Below are positions 29,361-35,555 of a DNA stretch of 35,555 bases, one piece after another. Source of the DNA: Candidatus Oscillochloris fontis. Its GTDB lineage: Bacteria > Chloroflexota > Chloroflexia > Chloroflexales > Chloroflexaceae. Location of the stretch: the NCBI RefSeq assembly GCF_004138135.1, contig NZ_RYFD01000046.1, forward strand, positions 1-35,555, read 5' to 3'. Each line of letters opens with the position of its first letter. Within the stretch, counting starts at the first letter, position 1. A model generated the notes under the pieces. That model searched no databases, was not told the DNA's origin, and was given only the letters and a program-made list of their open reading frames with translations. A program made the translations under genes and the position numbers.

Positions 29361-30278
29361 TTACAAATGGGGTTGTTTCTCGATCTGTACGATAAAAACC
29401 GCCAAAATGATGATCAGACTGCCAACGATCTGGATCACGCTCATACGTTCGTCTAGGAAAATATACGCCTGTACCGCCGTCATGGCCGGTTCGAGCGTTG
29501 CCAGTAGGTTGGCGATACTGGCTGAGAGGTAGTTCATGGAAGTGTTGTAGAGACCAAAGCCGAGCAGTGTGGGGATGATCGCCAACATAAGCAGGATCAA
29601 CCAGCCATTTAGGGGCAGATCGGGCCACAGCCGGGCATAGGAACCAGTGCTGCCTGGCATTCCGGGCCAGAGATTGAAGATTGTGATCCAGATTGCGCCT
29701 AGTGCGAATGAGTAGAAGAGCGCGTTCCAGGTGTTGATCTGGCGCTTGGCACTCTCTTTCCCCATAAGAGTGTAGATTGCAAAGATTACCCCGGAGAGAA
29801 TGCCGGTGATCACGCCTAGGGGGTTAAGGTGCCAGATCGTCCCGTTGTAGGCGTTGGAGACCATCACACAGCCCGCGAGGCTGAGCAGAATGGCGATCCC
29901 CTTGATGATTCCCAGGCGCTCTTTGAAGATCCAGATCGCAAAGATCGCGGTGAATCCGGCTGAACTGTAGACCAGGACAGTAGCAACCGCTGCACCGTTG
30001 GCCTGTACCGAGAGTGCCCAAAGTGTGTTAAGTAGCGCAAGCACAAATCCGTACCAACCATAGAAACTGAGGTTAATAGGCTTGATCCGCAATAATGTTC
30101 TATTAACGAACAGGAGTACGGGAAGTAGTGCCACGCAAACCAACAGGTTGCGCCAGAGTGCTAGTACAAATGCGGGGATATGGTAGGTGACGATTAGATG
30201 GCTCATAAAGACACCGGTTGTAGACCAGACGGTAATCCCTATCAGTGCGGTGAGGTAGCCTTTTGCCTGGGGTGACAC
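29361..30278 (-). CDS. EamA/DMT-family transporter
   Basis: A 305-residue protein with about ten hydrophobic helices arranged as two EamA repeats. The first covers roughly residues 8-140 (GVFMSHLIVTYHIPAFVLALWRNLL is the typical start) and the second about 150-295, closing with LDERMSVIQIVGSLIIILAVF. The family exports metabolites, amino acids or nucleotide sugars; the substrate is unknown here. The start is a GTG at 30278 with a weak AGAAAG upstream. The gene is divergent from the ABC exporter, and the promoter region is shared (30279-30375). Confidence 0.88.
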   Translation of the reverse strand: MSPQAKGYLTALIGITVWSTTGVFMSHLIVTYHIPAFVLALWRNLLVCVALLPVLLFVNRTLLRIKPINLSFYGWYGFVLALLNTLWALSVQANGAAVATVLVYSSAGFTAIFAIWIFKERLGIIKGIAILLSLAGCVMVSNAYNGTIWHLNPLGVITGILSGVIFAIYTLMGKESAKRQINTWNALFYSFALGAIWITIFNLWPGMPGSTGSYARLWPDLPLNGWLILLMLAIIPTLLGFGLYNTSMNYLSASIANLLATLEPAMTAVQAYIFLDERMSVIQIVGSLIIILAVFIVQIEKQPHL

Positions 30279-30323
30279 GAGTGTGGTTCTTTCTAATTTG
30301 CTCTATCCTTCAGAAGTTGCCCA

Positions 30324-30332
30324 TGCTATAAT
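30324..30332 (+). promoter_or_regulatory. extended -10 promoter of the ABC exporter operon
   Basis: TGCTATAAT is a perfect TG-N-TATAAT extended -10, 44 bases before the ATP-binding gene start. The same string occurs before the Phd antitoxin gene. No good -35 at 17 bases was found. Confidence 0.5.
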
Positions 30333-30375
30333 TGACGCAGTGCGGCACAGCCTTGACTATTCCTCACACGCAGTT

Positions 30376-31281
30376 ATGACAGCAGCCATTGTAACCGAGA
30401 GCCTGAGTAAACAGTATGGTTCACGCATAGCCGTGAATGACCTGAGTATGCAGGTGGAACGCGGTACGGTTTTTGGTTTGCTAGGGCCAAATGGGGCGGG
30501 TAAGACGACGACCATTGCGATGTTGCTGGGCTTGGTGCGGCCCACCTCCGGCCACGCCACGTTGCTCGGTACGCCACTTGTTGGCCCACAATTCGCCACC
30601 GTATTACGTAAAGTTGGTGCGATGATCGAGACTCCTGCGATCTACCCGTACCTGAGCGGTGCAGAGAACCTGTTGGTGATTGCCCGCGCCGGAGGGATTG
30701 ATCGCAAGCGAGTGGCAGCAGTGCTGCAAATCGTGGGGCTGCATGAACGCGCCAACGATGCTGCACGTACCTACTCACAGGGGATGCGCCAGCGGCTCGC
30801 AATCGGGGCGGCCTTGCTACCTGATCCAGAACTGATCATCCTAGATGAGCCAACCAACGGCCTCGATCCCTCCGGGATGGTCGAAATTCGCGAACTGATC
30901 CGCAGCTTGGCCGCCGAGGGGCGCACGATCCTGCTGTGTAGCCACCTGCTCCACGAGGTTGAACATCTCTGCCAGCAGGTCGCTATTCTGAAGGAGGGCC
31001 GTTTGATCGCCCAGGGTACGGTGGCGGAACTCTTACAGCGTGAGCAGGGTATTCGGCTGCGCGTCGAAGGCGACCCCGCCCCAGCCATCGGACTGCTACA
31101 CGCGCTCCCCTGGGTCGCGGGCGTTACGCAGGAGGATACGGTCATCTATGTAGATGCTCCTAGCCAGCGGGTGGGCGAACTGAATAGCTACTTGACTCGT
31201 CATGACATCGCGGTAGTTGAAATCGGGCTGCGCGAACGCTCACTTGAAGCCTTCTTCCTTGAGGTGACTGGTGATCACTGA
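30376..31281 (+). CDS. ABC-type exporter, ATP-binding protein
   Basis: A 301-residue ATPase with Walker A LLGPNGAGKTTTIAML, Q-loop in the ETPAIYPYLSG region, signature YSQGMRQRLAIGAALL, and Walker B LIILDEPTNGLDPSG with the H-switch in LCSHLLHEVEHL. It matches the ABC-2 type exporters (BcrA/CcmA-like, NatA style). The ATG at 30376 fits the family's start, SLSKQYGSRIAV following closely; the frame upstream of it overlaps the promoter. It overlaps the permease gene by 11 bases. It energises the permease; the substrate is unknown, and self-resistance or lantibiotic immunity is only one possibility. Confidence 0.93.
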   Translation: MTAAIVTESLSKQYGSRIAVNDLSMQVERGTVFGLLGPNGAGKTTTIAMLLGLVRPTSGHATLLGTPLVGPQFATVLRKVGAMIETPAIYPYLSGAENLLVIARAGGIDRKRVAAVLQIVGLHERANDAARTYSQGMRQRLAIGAALLPDPELIILDEPTNGLDPSGMVEIRELIRSLAAEGRTILLCSHLLHEVEHLCQQVAILKEGRLIAQGTVAELLQREQGIRLRVEGDPAPAIGLLHALPWVAGVTQEDTVIYVDAPSQRVGELNSYLTRHDIAVVEIGLRERSLEAFFLEVTGDH

Positions 31282-32182
31282 GCTTGGCAATCTGATCGCG
31301 GCGGAGTGGCTCAAGCTGCGCCGCCGCCCAATGGCATGGATTTTGTTGGCCACCTTCCTTGGCTTGCTGCTGTTTTACCTCGCAACCTGGGCTATGGTTG
31401 TGGCACTCCACGAAGGAACGCTGAGTGGAGGAACGACCCGCATCATGCTGCTTAGCGAACCGCAGATTGATGAACTCAAGCGCCAATTGAGCTTCCCTGG
31501 TATCTTCGGGGCGGTGCTGGGGCAGGTGAATAGTACCGGCGGGATCTGCGCGATCATTCTGGCAGCCGGCTTTGTCGGTAGTGAGTATGGCTGGGGAACC
31601 TTCCGCCTGCTCCTCACCCGTGCGCCCCACCGTGGCTTCTATCTAGTCGCCAAGCTCCTGACGCTGTTGCTGGGGCTGCTAGGGGCGATTCTCGTGGCCC
31701 TACTCCTGGGCAGCCTAATCGCTATGGTCTGTCAGGCCAGCCTCGGTCTCTCCAGTACCTTACACTTCCGTGCTCTGCTGCTGCTCCCCCTGGGGGTAGC
31801 TCGTTCACTCTTAGTTATTCTGCCTTATGTCATGTTGACCATCACCAGTTCCATCTTCGGGCGCTCGGTGCTGGCCGGAGTCGGCGGCGGCCTGATGTTT
31901 CTGGCGCTCGATATGAGTGCTGGATCGATCAACACGCTGGCCGGGGTTGATCCACTGGTGCAGATGCTAGTTAATCTGCTGCTTCAGCCCAACATTAACA
32001 CCCTGATCGTCATGAACAGCCAACTCTTTGGGTTGGATCAAAGCCTCCTCGTCGGTGGCCTCGACCTCAGCCACTTGCCCTCGCCGCTGCATGCCACCCT
32101 CGTTATCCTCGTCTACTCCGGCGGCTTCTTCTGGACCGCCTACCGTCTACTGCTCCGCCGCGATGTCGCCGGAGCGTTGTGA
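31271..32182 (+). CDS. ABC-2 type exporter permease
   Basis: A 303-residue membrane protein with about six helices (WILLATFLGLLLFYLATWAMV, AIILAAGFVGSEYGWGTFRLLLTR, LLTLLLGLLGAILVALLLGSLIAM and others). EYGWGTFRLLLTRAPHR is the typical conserved loop of ABC-2/NatB-like permeases. It uses GTG 31271 with GAGGTG just before, and overlaps the end of the ATPase gene by 11 bases, a sign of translational coupling. With the ATPase it forms a complete exporter. Confidence 0.88.
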   Translation: MITELGNLIAAEWLKLRRRPMAWILLATFLGLLLFYLATWAMVVALHEGTLSGGTTRIMLLSEPQIDELKRQLSFPGIFGAVLGQVNSTGGICAIILAAGFVGSEYGWGTFRLLLTRAPHRGFYLVAKLLTLLLGLLGAILVALLLGSLIAMVCQASLGLSSTLHFRALLLLPLGVARSLLVILPYVMLTITSSIFGRSVLAGVGGGLMFLALDMSAGSINTLAGVDPLVQMLVNLLLQPNINTLIVMNSQLFGLDQSLLVGGLDLSHLPSPLHATLVILVYSGGFFWTAYRLLLRRDVAGAL

Positions 32183-32238
32183 AGGCGTTGGAGCGCTGAT
32201 CTGCGCTGTGGCGCTCGGATTTATTGAAGGGAAACATT

Positions 32239-33954
32239 ATGACAAGCAGCGTTGCTTTCGATACGGTTGCCCTCGACCGTGCCCTGCGCACACTTCAACA
32301 GCAGAAGCAGATTTGGGAAGTGCTGGCGGTTGATAAGAAGATCGAGATGCTGTTGGAGACGCGCTACCTCCTGGGCCACTACGCGGCAGAATGGGTGCGG
32401 CGCTCGATTGAAGCTAAGGGGCTAGAAGCGAATTCACCCTGGATCGGCGAGGAGTGGGTCACTGGCCCATGGGCGATTGCCGAGGTCATCAACGGCTATA
32501 TCGAGACCCTCAAGGCGATTGCTGAGGGTCGTCTGCCGCACCTGCCGCGCATCCGTACCCGCCCCGATGGGCAGGTGATGGTACAGGTCTTCCCACGTAC
32601 CATCTACGATCATCTGATCCTCAACGGGATTACGGCGGATGTCTGGATGCAACCCGATGTCACCGAAGAGACACTCTACAACGAGATCGGCACGCTCTAC
32701 CGCAAAGCAACTCACGAGGGAGTGGTGGTGCTGGTGCTGGGTGCGGGGAATCTGAACAGTATCCCGCCGTTAGACGTGCTCTACCACATGATTGTGCGTG
32801 GCCATGTAGTCATGCTGAAGATGAACCCGGTCAACGACTACCTTGATCCGCTGATCGAGGCAATCTTTGCGCCCTTCATCCGGACTGGATTCTTGCGCGT
32901 GGTGTCGGGGGGAGCCGAGATTGGCGAATACCTGACCCAGCACCCCGATGTGGACGAGATCCACCTGACGGGGAGCGCACGTACCCATGACGCGATTGTT
33001 TATGGGACGGGGCCAGAGGGAGAGACGCGGCGGCGGCGCAACGAGCCGCTGATCACCAAACCGATGACGAGCGAGTTGGGGGGCGTCGGGCCACTGATTG
33101 TGCTACCGGGGCGTTGGAGTGCAGCGGACATTCGCTACCACGCTGAGCATGCGGTGACGATGAAGCTACACAACAATGGCTTTAACTGTGTGGCCAGCCA
33201 GTTGATCGTACTAGCAGACTGTTGGGAACAAAAAGACGAGTTTATGGCGGCGGTGCGCCAAGTAATGCGCGAACTGCCCCAGCGCCCCGCCTACTACCCC
33301 GGTGCCGCCGAGCGCCAACGCGCCGCCGTCGCGGCCCACCCACATGCCGAGACCTTCGGTGGTGCGGTGCCGCGCACCCTGATCGCCAACATCGACCCGA
33401 CCCAGGATGACTACTGCTTCCAGAACGAACTCTTTGGCCCCGTCTTTGCCCAAACCAGCTTGCCGGGGCATGATGCGGCTACGTTCCTGCGCAACGCGGT
33501 CGAGTTCTGTAACACACGACTGATGGGCACCCTGGGGGCTTCCATTATTGGACATCCAAATACATTACGCAAACTTAGCTCGGTACTTGATCAAGCCATC
33601 GCCGATCTTCACTACGGAGCAATTGGGGTGAACATCTGGGCTGCCGCCGCCTTCCTGATTGCCGAGGGCACCTGGGGTGCTTTCCCCGGCCACACCGAAG
33701 ACGATATCCAGAGCGGGGTCGGCGTAGTACGCAACGCGCTCATGCTAGATCGGCCCCAAAAGACTGTCGTGCGCGGCTCGTTCTACCCCTTCCCACGCAG
33801 TTGGCAGCATGGCGACCTCAGCATCTCGCCCAAGCCGCCCTGGTTTGTGACGAACCGTACCGCATGCCGTACCGCCCGGCTTGTCACGGCCTTAGCCGTT
33901 GACCCCCACCTGCTACGGTTGCCGCCGATCTTTGCGCTGGCACTGCGGGGGTGA
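32239..33954 (+). CDS. aldehyde dehydrogenase-fold protein of unusual length
   Basis: A 571-residue protein of the aldehyde dehydrogenase superfamily. It has the active-site pair of that family: Glu279 in SELGGVGPLIVLPG and Cys317 in NNGFNCVASQL, in the expected order. Cofactor-binding elements are less standard: VVLVLGAGNLNSIPPLDVLY and VVMLKMNPVNDYLDP correspond to the fold's nucleotide-binding region, and IHLTGSARTHDAIVYG to the usual GSTxxG loop. It is about 80 residues longer than a common ALDH, with an N-terminal helical part and a C-terminal extension (LRLPPIFALALRG). The ATG at 32239 has GAAGGGA upstream. It might oxidise an aldehyde or reduce an acyl-CoA, but the substrate is unknown. 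It lies 56 bases after the ABC permease and 147 before gltA. Confidence 0.85.
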   Translation: MTSSVAFDTVALDRALRTLQQQKQIWEVLAVDKKIEMLLETRYLLGHYAAEWVRRSIEAKGLEANSPWIGEEWVTGPWAIAEVINGYIETLKAIAEGRLPHLPRIRTRPDGQVMVQVFPRTIYDHLILNGITADVWMQPDVTEETLYNEIGTLYRKATHEGVVVLVLGAGNLNSIPPLDVLYHMIVRGHVVMLKMNPVNDYLDPLIEAIFAPFIRTGFLRVVSGGAEIGEYLTQHPDVDEIHLTGSARTHDAIVYGTGPEGETRRRRNEPLITKPMTSELGGVGPLIVLPGRWSAADIRYHAEHAVTMKLHNNGFNCVASQLIVLADCWEQKDEFMAAVRQVMRELPQRPAYYPGAAERQRAAVAAHPHAETFGGAVPRTLIANIDPTQDDYCFQNELFGPVFAQTSLPGHDAATFLRNAVEFCNTRLMGTLGASIIGHPNTLRKLSSVLDQAIADLHYGAIGVNIWAAAAFLIAEGTWGAFPGHTEDDIQSGVGVVRNALMLDRPQKTVVRGSFYPFPRSWQHGDLSISPKPPWFVTNRTACRTARLVTALAVDPHLLRLPPIFALALRG

Positions 33955-33958
33955 AGAA

Positions 33959-33982
33959 GGAGAGACGCTGCTTCGCCTCTCC
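33959..33982 (+). terminator. weak terminator-like hairpin
   Basis: GGAGAGACG (33959-33967) and CGCCTCTCC (33974-33982) pair with one mismatch around the loop CTGCTT, five bases after the stop of the aldehyde dehydrogenase-fold gene. The following ATTTGTTG is only weakly T-rich. Confidence 0.4.
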
Positions 33983-34101
33983 ATTTGTTGATCCGCCTAT
34001 CACAGAGTAACTGACTTCGGGTATACTACCGACATCACCCGAGACCATCTCCAATCCGCATCGTTCGGGATCGTGTAGCATACTTTAAGGAGCAAGGCCT
34101 T

Positions 34102-35388
34102 ATGGGGAAAGAGACCCTGACCGTCACCGATAACCGTACCGGTAAAATCTATGAGTTGCCAATCGAGCACGGGACAATCCGTGCAACTGATTTGCGCCAG
34201 ATCAAGGCCGAAACTGACGACTTTGGGCTGATGTCATACGACCCAGCCTACATGAATACCGCCGAATGCAAGAGCACTATTACCTATATTGATGGCGATA
34301 AGGGCATCTTGGAGTATCGAGGCTACCCGATTGAGCAGTTGGCTGAGCATAGCAACTACCTAGAGGTCGCCTACCTGTTGATCTATGGTGATCTGCCCAA
34401 CCAAGAGCGTCTGGCTTGGTGGCGCAACCGGATTAGCCGCCACACCTTCATCCACAACAACCTCGTCGAGTTGATCCAAGCATTCCGCTACGACGCCCAC
34501 CCGATGGGCATTCTGATCAGTTGTGTGTCGGCGATGTCCACTCTCTTCCCTGATGCAAAGAATGTGGATGATCCGGCAGTACGCGAGAAGCAGATCTGGC
34601 GCATCATTGGCCAAGTACCCACGATTGCCGCCTACGCCTACCGCAACCGCATTGGTCGCCCCTTCAACCAGCCCGACAACTCGCTCAGCTACACCGCGAA
34701 CCTGCTCTACATGATGGACTACATGAACCAGCGGGACTACGAGGTCAATCCGGTGCTGGCCAAGGCGCTCGATGTGCTCTTCATCCTGCATGCCGACCAC
34801 GAGCAGAACTGTTCGACTGCGACCATGCGCGGGGTAGGATCGAGCCGGGTTGATCCCTACTCGGCCCTCTCGGCGGCAACGGCAGCGCTCTATGGGCCAC
34901 TGCACGGCGGAGCCAACGAGGCGGTGCTGCGTATGCTCCAGCAGATCGGCAACGTCAAGAATGTCCCCGACTTTATTGATCGGGTCAAGAAGGGCGAAGG
35001 CCGCCTGATGGGCTTCGGGCATCGCGTTTATAAGAACTACGATCCACGTGCGAAGATCATCCGCAAGGTGGCCTACGAGGTCTTTGAGGCAACCGATAGC
35101 AACCCGCTGTTGGAGATCGCGGTTGAGCTTGAGCGCATCGCCTTACAGGACGAGTACTTCATTGCACGCAAGCTCTACCCGAACGTAGACTTCTACAGCG
35201 GTCTGATTTACCAAGCACTCGGCTTCCCCATGGAGTACTTCCCGTTCCTGTTCGCCATTCCGCGTGCAGCGGGCTGGCTCACGCAGTGGCTTGAGATGCT
35301 CGATGACCCAGAGCAGAAGATCATGCGCCCGCGCCAGGTCTACCTCGGTGCAAGCCAGCGGGATTATGTACCGCTAGAGCAACGTTAG
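34102..35388 (+). CDS. gltA: citrate synthase
   Basis: A 428-residue type II (hexameric, long) citrate synthase that condenses acetyl-CoA and oxaloacetate to citrate at the head of the TCA cycle. The N-terminal small beta domain (LTVTDNRTGKIYELP) and its AETDDFGLMSYDPA region are present. The catalytic residues are His268 (GPLHGGANEAV), His307 (GFGHRVYKNYDPR) and Asp363 (DFYSGLIYQALG), close to E. coli His264/His305/Asp362. The start has AAGGAG at 34087-34092, nine bases upstream. A possible -10 (TATACT at 34022-34027) lacks a -35. Immediately after the stop comes the tandem repeat. Confidence 0.97.
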   Translation: MGKETLTVTDNRTGKIYELPIEHGTIRATDLRQIKAETDDFGLMSYDPAYMNTAECKSTITYIDGDKGILEYRGYPIEQLAEHSNYLEVAYLLIYGDLPNQERLAWWRNRISRHTFIHNNLVELIQAFRYDAHPMGILISCVSAMSTLFPDAKNVDDPAVREKQIWRIIGQVPTIAAYAYRNRIGRPFNQPDNSLSYTANLLYMMDYMNQRDYEVNPVLAKALDVLFILHADHEQNCSTATMRGVGSSRVDPYSALSAATAALYGPLHGGANEAVLRMLQQIGNVKNVPDFIDRVKKGEGRLMGFGHRVYKNYDPRAKIIRKVAYEVFEATDSNPLLEIAVELERIALQDEYFIARKLYPNVDFYSGLIYQALGFPMEYFPFLFAIPRAAGWLTQWLEMLDDPEQKIMRPRQVYLGASQRDYVPLEQR

Positions 35389-35400
35389 GTTATGTAAAGT

Positions 35401-35555
35401 AGAGACGCAAAATCTTGCGTCTCTACAGATGCAAAATCTTGCGCCTCTACAGATGCAAAATCTTGCGCCTCTACAGATGCAAAATCTTGCGCCTCTACAG
35501 ATGCAAAATCTTGCGCCTCTACAGATGCAAAATCTTGCGCCTCTACAGATGCAAA
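35401..35555. repeat. 24-bp tandem repeat array with a founder hairpin
   Basis: The array begins with an exact palindrome (35401-35424, AGAGACGCAA - AATC - TTGCGTCTCT). Five identical 24-bp units (AGATGCAAAATCTTGCGCCT + CTAC) follow at 35427, 35451, 35475, 35499 and 35523, then a partial unit at 35547 that runs off the window. Units have no spacers, so this is not a CRISPR. The later units are slightly decayed copies of the first hairpin. Confidence 0.85.

Noticed and set aside
35401-35555. CRISPR array
   Set aside because: The units are directly abutting 24-bp copies with no unique spacers and no cas genes nearby.

Overview
The window looks like chromosomal DNA of a filamentous anoxygenic phototroph of the Chloroflexota (Chloroflexales, Oscillochloris/Chloroflexus-like). 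This is an inference from gene content and protein style: a pyruvate,phosphate dikinase, a three-gene pyruvate dehydrogenase cluster, a long-form SerA, zinc-ribbon/LamG-like surface proteins, a VanZ-family protein and many palindromic intergenic repeats. No rRNA, tRNA, CRISPR array, phage gene or transposase was recognised.

Layout. 1-4371: a two-domain retropepsin-like protein (minus strand), an FMN-binding PNPOx/NimA-type protein, and ppdK behind a near-consensus promoter. 4372-6333: a repeat-rich stretch around a MatB-like acyl-CoA synthetase whose 3' end has run into a palindromic repeat. 6334-7791: two adjacent toxin-antitoxin modules, HepT-MntA (HEPN plus minimal nucleotidyltransferase) and Phd/PIN. 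7798-9882 (minus): a medium/long-chain acyl-CoA synthetase and a small four-helix membrane protein. 10198-13522: a CarH-like B12-binding sensor without a DNA-binding domain, convergent with a PAS histidine kinase / response regulator pair. 13771-19298: an RND pump, its lipoprotein adaptor and a TetR regulator. 19382-25696: a GmhA-like sugar isomerase, serA, a VanZ-LamG-like membrane protein, an MFS transporter and a zinc-ribbon membrane protein. 25765-29016 (minus): pdhA-pdhB-pdhC. 29361-35388: an EamA transporter, an ABC exporter pair, an unusual aldehyde dehydrogenase-fold protein and citrate synthase. The window ends inside a 24-bp tandem repeat.

Metabolically the window links pyruvate to PEP (PpdK), pyruvate to acetyl-CoA (PDH E1/E2, no E3 here) and acetyl-CoA to citrate (GltA), with two acyl-CoA synthetases feeding CoA thioesters. 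Regulation by light is suggested by the B12 sensor, which keeps the Wx9EH and ExHxxG motifs of adenosylcobalamin photoreceptors but has no HTH. The neighbouring response regulator ends in a helical domain that resembles the KaiA C-terminal / RsbU N-terminal fold. This sensor-kinase-regulator group is the best candidate for an undescribed system.

A second theme is a family of modular hairpin repeats. They share a GGCGGC-NNN-GCCGCC core but have different, perfectly complementary outer arms. They occur as terminators, directly before start codons, and next to other palindromes, one of which has become part of a coding region.
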